Of a DNA stretch of 34,464 nt, positions 15,035-21,940 are shown one piece after another (positions within the stretch are counted from its first letter, which is position 1; each line of letters begins with the position of its first letter). The stretch comes from an uncultured Tessaracoccus sp. (GTDB lineage: Bacteria > Actinomycetota > Actinomycetes > Propionibacteriales > Propionibacteriaceae), in NCBI RefSeq assembly GCF_947286155.1, contig NZ_CAMYPD010000030.1:1-34464 (forward strand), given 5' to 3'. The position numbers were made by a program, and so were the translations under genes. Below the pieces are notes generated by a model. The model did no database searches and was not told the DNA's origin. It saw nothing but the letters and a program-made list of their open reading frames with translations.

Positions 15035-16708
15035 GTGAAGCTGAGGCTAGGTACACGAGGCACAGACCTCGCGATGGCGCGTACCAATCAGGTGGCGGAG
15101 AGTTTGCGCGAGCTCGGGCACGACGTCGAAGTGGTGTCGGTTACCAGCGCGGAACCCGACGCGAACCACATGCACGACGGGCGGTCGTTCCAGGGCGGCT
15201 TTGCGGCAGAACTGCGCACGGCCCTTCGCGAGGGGCAAGTGGATGCCGTCGTCCACTCCACCAAGGACATCCCCATCGGTGAACAGCGTCAGTCGGACCT
15301 CGTGATCGCCGCAGTGCCTGCTCGCGACGACTGGCGCGACGCTCTGATCTCCCAGAACCGCATGCCTCTTGCTGCGCTGCCGTCTCGCGCCCGCATCGGT
15401 GTGACGTCGTTGCGACGTATCGCGCAGATCCGCAGGCTGCGCCCCGATCTCACCTTCGTTGATGTCGGCGGCACGATGGAGGAACGCATCTCCCGTGTGC
15501 AGCCGGGTGACCTCGACGCGCTGGTGCTGTCCGCGTCGGCCCTCGAGCGCACGGGCAAAACTGAGATGGTGACGGAGTATCTTCCGATTCTCCCAGCGCC
15601 GGGTCAGGGCGCGAAGTCCATCGAGTGCCGTGTTGGTGATACCGATGTCATCGAGGCGCTCGGCGGGATCGAAGACCTCGAGACGCGTATCTGCGTGGCT
15701 GCCGAGCGTGACCTCATGTACCGGCTGGGTGCCAACTATCGGATGCCGGTGGCCGCGCTGGTTTCGCGCAAGGCGATCCTCAACTTCAAAGCGTGTGTGA
15801 CGAGCGTCGATGGATCCGAACACCTGCAGCTCGAGATCGGCATGCCCACGTCGTTGTTGCACGCGAAGCGAGCCGGCACGCGGCTGGCGGACGCGTTCTT
15901 GGAGCGCGACGTCATGCGCTTCATCAACGAGGAAGCGCTCGCGAACGTGAAGTTCACGAAGGAACACGACGACGAGACCGGCACGCTCGACGAGAAGGGG
16001 CCCGACGCGCCCCACCTGCTGCTGCCTCGCCAGGAGGGGCTCATGTCTCGCTCCATCCGCGAGCAGGGCGTGAACGTCGATACGGCCCCGTTGCAGATTG
16101 CCGAGCTGCTCCCGAACGCAGAGAATCGTTTCGATGGAGCCGACTGGTTGGTGTTCCCGACGGCGCACACCATCTGGGCGGTGCGTGAGTTGGGTTGGAA
16201 ATTGCCCGAGGGCGCCAAGGTGGCGGCGCTTGGCACCACCACTCGCGAGATGCTCGAAGACTACGGTGTGCACGTCACGCTGTCCCCGGAAGGCACTGCC
16301 AGCACGCCGAACCTCATCGCTATGTTCCCGGAGGGTTCGGGCCGCGTTGTGGTGCCTTGCGCTGACGACCTCAGCAACCGGATCGCCGAGGGCTTGGGGG
16401 AGCGAGGCTACGAGGTGATCCGCATGCCGGTGTACCGCATGCGCGACATCGACGAGGTGGCCGAATGGGTGCTGGAAGGCTGGAACAACGGCCGCTACGA
16501 CGCGGTGCTGCTCACCTCGCCCGTCGTGGCGCAGAGCTTCCTCAACCTGATGCCGCGCAACGAGCAGGTGGCCGTATTCGCCTGGGACGACGATTCCGCC
16601 AAGGTGCTTCGCGACGGTGGTGTCGAGCCAGCGATGGTGGCACCGTCGAAGGACAATCAGGGCGTGCTCGCCGTAGCGGAGAAACTCAAGGAGATTACGG
16701 GCAAGTAG
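15035..16708 (+). CDS. HemC-HemD fusion protein lacking the cofactor cysteine
   Basis: A 557-aa protein. Residues 1 to about 310 look like hydroxymethylbilane synthase (HemC): VHSTKDIP with K77-D78, SLRR at 125-128, and LPAPGQGA at 186-193. Residues about 325-557 look like uroporphyrinogen-III synthase (HemD): PHLLLPRQEGL, WLVFPTAHTIWAV, VAALGTTTREML, YDAVLLTSPVVAQSFL. Together these would turn porphobilinogen into uroporphyrinogen III for heme or B12. However, the segment that should read like LEGGCxxPVGA is LGANYRMPVAA, so Tyr235 replaces the Cys that holds the dipyrromethane cofactor. The RGN motif is also GGT (145-147). GTG 15035 has AGGAGG eight bases upstream; an earlier in-frame GTG at 14966 lacks such a site. 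Catalytic activity of the HemC half is therefore doubtful. Confidence 0.85.
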   Translation: MKLRLGTRGTDLAMARTNQVAESLRELGHDVEVVSVTSAEPDANHMHDGRSFQGGFAAELRTALREGQVDAVVHSTKDIPIGEQRQSDLVIAAVPARDDWRDALISQNRMPLAALPSRARIGVTSLRRIAQIRRLRPDLTFVDVGGTMEERISRVQPGDLDALVLSASALERTGKTEMVTEYLPILPAPGQGAKSIECRVGDTDVIEALGGIEDLETRICVAAERDLMYRLGANYRMPVAALVSRKAILNFKACVTSVDGSEHLQLEIGMPTSLLHAKRAGTRLADAFLERDVMRFINEEALANVKFTKEHDDETGTLDEKGPDAPHLLLPRQEGLMSRSIREQGVNVDTAPLQIAELLPNAENRFDGADWLVFPTAHTIWAVRELGWKLPEGAKVAALGTTTREMLEDYGVHVTLSPEGTASTPNLIAMFPEGSGRVVVPCADDLSNRIAEGLGERGYEVIRMPVYRMRDIDEVAEWVLEGWNNGRYDAVLLTSPVVAQSFLNLMPRNEQVAVFAWDDDSAKVLRDGGVEPAMVAPSKDNQGVLAVAEKLKEITGK

Positions 16709-16894
16709 TCATGCGGTGCTGAACACCGATTCGCCTGGGGAAGGGAACTGCACGGCTTCGAGCCAGCGTCGGCGCTGCTCCGCGCTTGGCGGTGGCTCGT
16801 CGGCATCCGTGGGGTCCGCGTGGATGATCATGGCTTGCGCCACCGCGCGTTCACGATCAGAAAGCGCTCGGGGCATCAATACGGCGGTGTCCAT
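16709..16894 (-). CDS. Small hypothetical protein (61 aa)
   Basis: An open frame of 61 residues containing ALSDRERAVAQAMII and AEQRRRWLEAVQFPSPGE, a charged, helical-looking product without a membrane segment. Codon third positions are GC-rich, as in real genes here. The stop touches the stop of the HemC-HemD gene tail to tail. No Shine-Dalgarno or TANNNT box stands before either the first ATG or the internal one at 16876, so the start is uncertain. The ALSDRERAV opening resembles the beginning of longer hypothetical proteins, so it may be a remnant. I do not recognise a function. Confidence 0.4.
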   Translation of the reverse strand: MDTAVLMPRALSDRERAVAQAMIIHADPTDADEPPPSAEQRRRWLEAVQFPSPGESVFSTA

Positions 16895-16964
16895 CTCTTG
16901 TGCGGATCTGGCGGAGTGAGCACGAGAGTTGACCTATGCGCGCATCTGCGCAACTTTAGTGGCG

Positions 16965-17000
16965 AGGCGTTTGGCTTGGGTTGTTTACCATCAAACGCCT
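16965..17000. repeat. Inverted repeat in the intergenic stretch before TetR gene
   Basis: AGGCGTTTG and CAAACGCCT are perfect 9-bp arms with an 18-base loop, in the 171-base stretch between the small ORF and the end of the TetR gene. No T run follows, so it is a weak terminator candidate for the minus-strand TetR transcript or a protein-binding site. I see nothing else in this stretch. Confidence 0.4.
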
Positions 17001-17065
17001 TGTACAGAATCGAGCATTCTTCGAGGAAGGCTCCCCTTCGACGTGCGAGACCCGTGGCTCCTCGG

Positions 17066-17680
17066 TTAAGTGGTGTGCTGCATGTTGTGGAGGAGATGGT
17101 TGATGCCGTCGTAGAGGAGGGTTTCTGGGCTGATGTGGTGCGTCGCGTGGAGTCGCGCGTAGGTAGGGGCTTGGTCAGGGTCGATGGCGACGTGCTTCTC
17201 GTCAGATGCCATGGGGGCGGTCAGGGAGGCGCCGATCACCAGGTTGGACAGCCGGTAGGCAGTTCCGAGCGGATCCGGGGTACCCGTTTGTTCGAGAAGG
17301 ACGCACATGCGCTCGGAGAGGGCCAGGTATGCGGGGCCCCGGGGCGCGCGCATGCCGATGATCTGACCGGCCCATCGGTGAGCCGTGAGGTGCGCGAAGA
17401 AGGCGTGCATTAGGGCGAGCAGGTCAGCGTTGCGGATCGACTCGGACATCACGGGATCGTCTGCAAGCGCGGTGTCGAGGGCGAGGTCGAACAGATCGTC
17501 GACGGATTCGACGCGGGAGTACAGGCTGGCTGGAGCGACACCCACCTGTTGCGCCACAGATCGCAGGGTGAGGGCCCTCAACCCGCCTTCGTCCAGTAAC
17601 CCTACCGATGCCCTCGCAACCTCCCCGATGTCCACTGCGCGGAGACGTTGCACAGGTTTGCGGTGTTCCCAGTAGCTCAC
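17066..17680 (-). CDS. TetR/AcrR family transcriptional regulator
   Basis: A 204-aa regulator. The N-terminal helix-turn-helix is VARASVGLLDEGGLRALTLRSVAQQVGVAPASLYSRVESVDDLFDLAL (about 21-68). The rest is a helical ligand-binding and dimer domain similar to TetR C-terminal families (DDPVMSESIRNADLLALMHAFFAHLTAHRW). The start is GTG, with TAGGCT six bases before it, so it is probably leaderless. It is divergent from a tandem acetyltransferase gene across 59 bases and is the natural candidate to control it and itself. The inducer is unknown. Confidence 0.88.
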   Translation of the reverse strand: MSYWEHRKPVQRLRAVDIGEVARASVGLLDEGGLRALTLRSVAQQVGVAPASLYSRVESVDDLFDLALDTALADDPVMSESIRNADLLALMHAFFAHLTAHRWAGQIIGMRAPRGPAYLALSERMCVLLEQTGTPDPLGTAYRLSNLVIGASLTAPMASDEKHVAIDPDQAPTYARLHATHHISPETLLYDGINHLLHNMQHTT

Positions 17681-17686
17681 CCCACC

Positions 17687-17692
17687 AGCCTA
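17687..17692 (-). promoter_or_regulatory. -10 element of leaderless TetR gene
   Basis: TAGGCT on the minus strand, six bases before GTG 17680. Together with the plus-strand box at 17728 it forms a GTTAGGYT pair in mirror orientation. Confidence 0.5.
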
Positions 17693-17727
17693 ACCAAACA
17701 CGCTTCAGTTAGCTATCCATTCTATGT

Positions 17728-17733
17728 TAGGTT
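17728..17733 (+). promoter_or_regulatory. -10 element of leaderless tandem GNAT gene
   Basis: TAGGTT, six bases before ATG 17740, with no Shine-Dalgarno. A further GTTAG copy occurs at 17708-17712 between the two -10 boxes. Confidence 0.5.
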
Positions 17734-17739
17734 TAGCGC

Positions 17740-18819
17740 ATGCTGGATGCCACCACCCTCCCGATCACCTTTGAGAACACTCGCCTACGCCCCCTCTCTG
17801 AGCTGGACGCAGACGCGTATGCATCCGGAACCAAGGACGAAGCTGTGCGGCGCTTCGGCCACCTGCCTGAGCCCGACTACACTCCCGACTCCGTGCGACG
17901 GATGATCCGTGAAGAGGCCGCTGTGGGTCTGTCGACCGGCACGCTGGCAGTCCTCGCACTTGCCGACGTCGAGACGGACCGGTTTGTGGGGTCCATGGTG
18001 CTCTTCGACGTCAGCTCCGAGGCTGCCGAGGTCGGGTTCTGGATTCATCCGGATGCGCGGGGAGCAGGGCACGCTCGTCGGGGCCTGGAGTTGGCATCGC
18101 GCTTCGCACGCAACAGTGGACTTCGAACCTTGACAGCACGCACGCTCCTGGAGAACAAGGCCTCCCAGCGGTGCTTGACGAACGCAGGGTTTCATGAGGT
18201 CGAGCGAGCCGTCGGGATCACGCCCGCAGGGCAGTGCGAGGAACTATTCCATTACCGGCGCGACCTCAAGCCCACCGCCCAGTGGCCGTTGGCGACGGAG
18301 CGGCTTCGGCTCCGTCACTATAACGCCGACGATGCCGAATGGCTTCACGAGCTGTACTCGCGACCCGACGTTGCCCGCTACCTGTTGGACGAGCCATGGA
18401 CCGAGGAAGTCACCCGCGAAAAGCTCGCCGAGCGGCTAGCGAAGACTGACATCGATGGCGAGACTGGTGCGCTTGCGCTGGTCATCGAGCATGACGGCGT
18501 CCCGATCGGAGACGTCGCGTTGTGGCTCACCGATCACGAGCACCGTCAAGGCGAGATCGGGTGGGCTCTCGACCCGGCACACGGTGGGAGAGGTTTCGCC
18601 AGCGAGGCTGTCAGAGCAGTACTCGCCCTCGGGTTCGACCACTACCGACTCCACCGCCTCATCGCGCAGATGGATGCCCGCAACAGTGCCTCCGCAGCAC
18701 TCGCTCGCCGCGTCGGGCTCCGGCTGGAAGCGCATCACGTCCAGGACTGGTTCAGCAAGGGCGAATGGACCGACACCCTCATCTTCGCGCGACTTTCCTC
18801 CGAGCACATGCGCCAATGA
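17740..18819 (+). CDS. Tandem GNAT (RimJ/RimL-like) acetyltransferase
   Basis: A 359-aa protein made of two GNAT domains. The first (about 8-180) has AEVGFWIHPDARGAGHARRGLELASRFA and ENKASQRCLTNAGFHEV. The second (about 185-355) begins LATERLRLRHYNADDAEWLHELYSRPDVARYLLDEPW and has GEIGWALDPAHGGRGFASEAVRAVLALGFDHY and DARNSASAALARRVGLRLEA. Both show the R/G-x-x-G-x-G/A acetyl-CoA motif and the N-x-x-S pattern of the RimJ/RimL group, which acetylates protein N-termini or small amines including drugs. It is divergent from a TetR regulator, so its expression is probably inducible. The substrate is unknown. Confidence 0.9.
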   Translation: MLDATTLPITFENTRLRPLSELDADAYASGTKDEAVRRFGHLPEPDYTPDSVRRMIREEAAVGLSTGTLAVLALADVETDRFVGSMVLFDVSSEAAEVGFWIHPDARGAGHARRGLELASRFARNSGLRTLTARTLLENKASQRCLTNAGFHEVERAVGITPAGQCEELFHYRRDLKPTAQWPLATERLRLRHYNADDAEWLHELYSRPDVARYLLDEPWTEEVTREKLAERLAKTDIDGETGALALVIEHDGVPIGDVALWLTDHEHRQGEIGWALDPAHGGRGFASEAVRAVLALGFDHYRLHRLIAQMDARNSASAALARRVGLRLEAHHVQDWFSKGEWTDTLIFARLSSEHMRQ

Positions 18820-18994
18820 TCGAGAGCCTAGCTGTACCCGGCCATCAGGTTGGTTGCAGACGGCTGATCGGCGGCCGCCCTCCGAGTGCGCTGTAGCGAC
18901 CTTCAGGGCATGAGAGTCAGGCCAGGTGTCGGCATCACCTCCCTGATCATCACGGTCTCTTGCTCCGGGGCCAGAGTCTCACGCCACCCAGAGA

Positions 18995-20206
18995 TCAGTC
19001 AGTCGCCTGCCCTGAGGCCTGGCGCTGGTCAGGCAGTCGGATCAGCCCAACTCCGCCGACGACTGCTAGGGCGATAGCGGTGATGAGCATCGCGGTGGTG
19101 AACCCGGCCTGCTGCACGCTGTACCCCGTGAGGAGCGGCCCGGCGGCGAGGCCTGCCGCGTAGGCAAAGTTGTAAAGGGCGAATGAGCCGCCGATGGTGG
19201 GCGGGTTCGACCGAGAACCCTGCTCGCCGATGAGCGCGGTCGCTGGGGCGAGTAGCAGGGCGGAGGAGATCCCAAGCAGACTCATTCCGATGCAGGTCTG
19301 CCACAGCTCCCCTGCCCAGCCGAGTACGAGCAGTGATGCGGCGGCGGCAAGCACGCCGGATCCGATCAGCAGCCTTGGTGAAGCAGTGGAGATGCACCGG
19401 CCTACAAGTGGATTCGCAATGATCGCAGCAAACGACGCCAGCCCGAACAGGAGGCCGATCGTGAGTGCTCCGCCGCCGAGATGGACAGGGAGCACCGGCT
19501 CAATACCTGAGAGCACCCCGGCCCCAACGACGATCGCGAGCACGATCGACAGGGAACCGGGCACTCGAAGCACCGCGATAGGGCCAGCGGTGTCGTCGCC
19601 GACTCGTGGTGAGTCCTTGACGAGCACGATGCGCAGCGCTCCGTCGGCAAGGGCGACGCCTGCCGCAAGGAGGAACGGGGAAGCCGCGCCGAGGCGCTCG
19701 ACCATGAACCCAGCCAGCGGGGGTCCGATCAGCACGCCGAGCGTGATGGTGGACATCGCGATTCCCATCGCCTGCCCCCGTTTCTCGAAAGGCGTTGTCG
19801 CGGCGATCAGGGAGAGCGCGGCAACCCAGGACGTCCCGCCAGCGATACCTTGCGCGAAGCGGGCGACGAGGAGCAGCCAGTACGGCCCGCCCGTGGCGAA
19901 CAGGAGTGTTGCCGAAGCGAGGCCGACCAGGCCGATCAGGAGCGGGGCCTTCGGGCCGTATCGGTCGACCATGCGACCGGCGAAGAACGTCGCGATGATC
20001 ATTGCTATCGCGTACGACGCGAACAGGAAGCCGGTTGCTGCTGGGCCTTGCTCAACCACGGCGGGGAGCATAGGGAGCACAGGTACGGCCAGCCCGTGAA
20101 CCAGCATGTCGGTGAACAAAGCGGCAGCGCCAACGATAAGAGCGCGGTTCGGGGTCGTGCGCCCGGTCCTGGGTGCGGGATTGTGATTGTGATTGTGTGT
20201 CGCCAT
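18995..20206 (-). CDS. MFS drug-efflux-type transporter
   Basis: A 403-aa major facilitator with 12 likely membrane segments. The loop 2-3 motif is GRMVDRYGPKAPLLIGL (G-x-x-x-D-R-x-G-x-K/R), and motif C of drug exporters appears as TLGVLIGPPLAGFMVE (G-x-x-x-G-P-x-x-G-G-like). The start MATHNHNHNPAPRTG has AAGGAG ten bases upstream; the longer open frame before it overlaps the TetR gene and is not coding. It sits 17 bases behind a TetR regulator on the same strand, the classical repressor-pump pairing. The drug is unknown. The His-Asn repeat at the N-terminus comes from three CACAAT-like units. Confidence 0.9.
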   Translation of the reverse strand: MATHNHNHNPAPRTGRTTPNRALIVGAAALFTDMLVHGLAVPVLPMLPAVVEQGPAATGFLFASYAIAMIIATFFAGRMVDRYGPKAPLLIGLVGLASATLLFATGGPYWLLLVARFAQGIAGGTSWVAALSLIAATTPFEKRGQAMGIAMSTITLGVLIGPPLAGFMVERLGAASPFLLAAGVALADGALRIVLVKDSPRVGDDTAGPIAVLRVPGSLSIVLAIVVGAGVLSGIEPVLPVHLGGGALTIGLLFGLASFAAIIANPLVGRCISTASPRLLIGSGVLAAAASLLVLGWAGELWQTCIGMSLLGISSALLLAPATALIGEQGSRSNPPTIGGSFALYNFAYAAGLAAGPLLTGYSVQQAGFTTAMLITAIALAVVGGVGLIRLPDQRQASGQATD

Positions 20207-20223
20207 GATGAGACGACTCCTTT

Positions 20224-20787
20224 CTAGAGGTTCGCCACCCCCTTGGCCAGCGCCATGAAGCTGGCGCTCAACTCGTCGGGGCGCGGAAGATCGTGTGGTC
20301 GGGTCACCGCAGTCACGGTGAGGCCTTGCAGGAACACCAGCGCGAGGTTCGCAACCGTCTGGGGTGCGGCATCGTCGGTGTTGTGGAGGCTGGCTGCGAT
20401 GTGGTCTCGCCAGGTGTCGAGTGCGGCGTTCTTCTCGGTCGTGTCGCCAAGCGCCTGCGGCGCAACAAGCACTGTGCAAGCAGCGAGCGCGCGGAACCGT
20501 TCGTCTTCGCGCAGAAGCTTCACGAATTCGGTCAGGAGCGCAGTAGGTTCGGTGCCTTTGTCCTCGAATAGGCGATTGCCGTACTCGGCCCAACCCCATG
20601 AGAGCGCTTCATCCAGCAGTGCACCCTTGGAGCGAAAGTGATGGTGCAGCGCCCCACGGGTGACACCGGCGCGTGCAGCGACATGCTCAAACGTCGCCCC
20701 CCTCCACCCCTTCTCTTCGAAGGCCATCAGTGCTGCCTCTAAGAGTGTCAGACGCGTGCGTTCCGCGTCTTCAGCAGTCCGTTTCAT
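20224..20787 (-). CDS. TetR/AcrR family repressor of the adjacent MFS pump
   Basis: A 187-aa regulator with an N-terminal helix-turn-helix TRLTLLEAALMAFEEKGWRGATFEHVAARAGVTRGALHHHFRSKGALLDEAL (about 10-62), close to AcrR/TtgR members. The remainder is the helical sensor domain. A CATACA-N8-TGTATG palindrome at 20789-20808 covers its -10 region and ends one base from the start codon, so the protein probably represses its own operon, including the pump. The start has TAACCT six bases ahead and no Shine-Dalgarno, meaning a leaderless transcript. Confidence 0.92.
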   Translation of the reverse strand: MKRTAEDAERTRLTLLEAALMAFEEKGWRGATFEHVAARAGVTRGALHHHFRSKGALLDEALSWGWAEYGNRLFEDKGTEPTALLTEFVKLLREDERFRALAACTVLVAPQALGDTTEKNAALDTWRDHIAASLHNTDDAAPQTVANLALVFLQGLTVTAVTRPHDLPRPDELSASFMALAKGVANL

Positions 20788-20788
20788 A

Positions 20789-20808
20789 CATACAGGTTAG
20801 CATGTATG
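20789..20808. promoter_or_regulatory. TetR-type operator overlapping the promoter of the TetR-MFS operon
   Basis: CATACA-GGTTAGCA-TGTATG is a 20-bp palindrome with an 8-bp spacer. It contains the minus-strand -10 box TAACCT (20794-20799) and ends one base before ATG 20787. An overlapping CATACAT/ATGTATG pair with a 10-bp spacer is also present (20785-20808). Binding here would block RNA polymerase. Confidence 0.8.
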
Positions 20809-20866
20809 CATCAGCCGGAAGTGGCCGCAACAGCGAAACAGTCCCGCCCGAACTCACCCCAATAGC

Positions 20867-20897
20867 AAAACAGCCCCGCCGATCGGCGAGGCTGTTT
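20867..20897 (-). terminator. Terminator of tRNA-Ala
   Basis: Read on the minus strand, AAACAGCCTCGCCG pairs with CGGCGGGGCTGTTT, followed by TTTT counting the stem end. It lies 12 bases after the tRNA gene. Confidence 0.85.
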
Positions 20898-20909
20898 GGA
20901 TTCCATTTG

Positions 20910-20982
20910 TGGAGCTAAGGGGATTCGAACCCCTGACCTCTTCCATGCCATGGAAGCGCGCTACCAACTGCGCCATAGCCCC
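20910..20982 (-). tRNA. tRNA-Ala (anticodon GGC)
   Basis: A 73-base cloverleaf. The acceptor GGGGCTA pairs with TAGCTCC, and the G3-T70 wobble is the alanine identity element. The D arm is GCGC-AGTTGGTA-GCGC, the anticodon stem CTTCC-ATGGCAT-GGAAG has anticodon GGC, and the T arm is AGGGG-TTCGAAT-CCCCT. The discriminator is A; CCA is not encoded (CAA follows). Confidence 0.98.
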
Positions 20983-21006
20983 GAGATCGCACTTGCGACT
21001 CGCAGA

Positions 21007-21012
21007 ACATTA
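21007..21012 (-). promoter_or_regulatory. -10 element of tRNA-Ala
   Basis: TAATGT on the minus strand, 24 bases before the mature tRNA. TTCCCT at 17-bp spacing is a poor -35 candidate. Confidence 0.4.
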
Positions 21013-21072
21013 GCGCACTCATCCGGGAAAGGGAAATCGCTGGCGGTGAGGGGCTTCGTCGCGAAACGTGTG

Positions 21073-21211
21073 CCTCCCCGCAGGCAGGTGCAACCTGTGC
21101 GGCAACTGAGCGGATCATGTGTCACCTGCCTCCCGACGACGCCTCATCGCGCGGAAGCAGATGACACTTGTTCCGGGACTGAGCCGCACAGGTTGCCCGT
21201 GCCTGGGGAGG
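21073..21211. repeat. 139-bp imperfect inverted repeat
   Basis: The outer arms are 21073-21103 and 21183-21211. They contain a perfect 14-bp match, GCAACCTGTGCGGC against GCCGCACAGGTTGC, and continue imperfectly to CCTCCCC/GGGGAGG. Inner arms add GTGTCA-c-CTGC (21120-21129) against GCAG-a-TGACAC (21157-21167). The whole can fold into one long hairpin of roughly 55-60 bases per arm. It contains no ORF of note, and its outer end abuts the promoter of the YgjP-like gene. It might be a small non-autonomous element, a structured RNA or a regulatory cruciform. Confidence 0.75.
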
Positions 21212-21222
21212 GGACGGGGCTC

Positions 21223-21228
21223 TAGGCT
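21223..21228 (+). promoter_or_regulatory. -10 element of leaderless YgjP-like gene
   Basis: TAGGCT six bases before ATG 21235, without a Shine-Dalgarno. Confidence 0.5.
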
Positions 21229-21234
21229 GGTGAT

Positions 21235-21930
21235 ATGTCGTCGCCTGGTCACCTTCTGCTTCACGTGGACGATCTCACCGTGGAGGTGGCGCGTCGCAGC
21301 GTCAAGCGTGCGCGCCTGGTGGTTCAGCCCGACGGCAGCGTCAGGCTGAGCGCTCCGCAGCGCATGTCCGAGCGCCAGCTCAGAGCATTCGTCCTTGACA
21401 ACCGGGAGTGGCTGGTGCGCACGATGCAACGCCAACGCAACCGGCAGATGCCCGTCGACGACCTCACCGACGGCGGCTCCATGACGCTGTGGGGGAGCAG
21501 TATCGCGGTTGAGCGACTCGCAGGCCGCACCCGAGCGACGCTCCAAGACGATCGCGTGCGCATCACCGCACCCGACGACACCGCGGCCGAGCGCGCCGCC
21601 CACACGCTGCGTCAGCGCTTGCTGGCAGAAGCCGTCGAGCGGCTTGTCCCGCCGCTGCAAGATCGCATCGGGCAGACCCCGTCGGCTTTCAGGTATCGAG
21701 CTATGACCTCGCGGTGGGGAAGCTGCAATGTGCAAACCCGAGTCATCACCTTAAACACCTGGCTCGTGCAACGCCCCGAAGCGGAGCTCGAGTACGTGCT
21801 CGCACACGAGCTGGCACACCTCGTCGAGGCGGGGCATGGGCCGCGCTTCTACGCCGTGCTCGATCGCGCGCTACCAGACTGGAAACAACGCCGCGCAGAC
21901 CTGCGCAACCACATTCCGCCGCGCCGCTAG
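21235..21930 (+). CDS. YgjP-like (DUF45) metallopeptidase-domain protein
   Basis: A 231-aa protein of the SprT-like YgjP/DUF45 group. The zinc motif HELAHLVEAGHGPRF places His191, Glu192, His195 and His201 as H-E-x-x-H...H ligands and catalytic acid. RYRAMTSRWGSCNVQTRVITLNTWLVQRP just before it is a family hallmark (S-R-W-G-S-C). A beta-rich N-terminal part (about 1-100) carries VQPDGSVRLSAPQRMSERQLRAFV. The substrate is unknown for most of this family. TAGGCT six bases before the ATG suggests a leaderless transcript; the TAG stop is part of the -10 box of the next gene. Confidence 0.92.
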   Translation: MSSPGHLLLHVDDLTVEVARRSVKRARLVVQPDGSVRLSAPQRMSERQLRAFVLDNREWLVRTMQRQRNRQMPVDDLTDGGSMTLWGSSIAVERLAGRTRATLQDDRVRITAPDDTAAERAAHTLRQRLLAEAVERLVPPLQDRIGQTPSAFRYRAMTSRWGSCNVQTRVITLNTWLVQRPEAELEYVLAHELAHLVEAGHGPRFYAVLDRALPDWKQRRADLRNHIPPRR

Positions 21931-21933
21931 GGT
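21928..21933 (+). promoter_or_regulatory. -10 element of the gene at 21941
   Basis: TAGGGT, whose TAG is the stop codon of the upstream gene, seven bases before ATG 21941. GGTGAG in the gap could alternatively be a weak Shine-Dalgarno, so the case is less clear than others. Confidence 0.35.
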
Positions 21934-21940
21934 GAGTGCC

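Noticed and set aside
15047..16273. Antisense 408-aa open frame in the HemC-HemD gene
   Set aside because: Composition bias of a shadow frame, no recognisable motif, and the sense frame is clearly coding.
18820..18994. 175-base stretch after the tandem GNAT gene, considered for a pseudogene
   Set aside because: No frame shows recognisable similarity, and no terminator or promoter stands out.
20175..20206. Hexanucleotide repeat (about three ATTGTG units) at the start of the MFS pump gene, considered as a phase-variation tract
   Set aside because: Units of six keep the frame, and three copies are too few for frequent slippage.
20913..20982. tRNA gene considered as a phage or island attachment site
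   Set aside because: No integrase gene and no repeated copy of the tRNA 3' end in the window.
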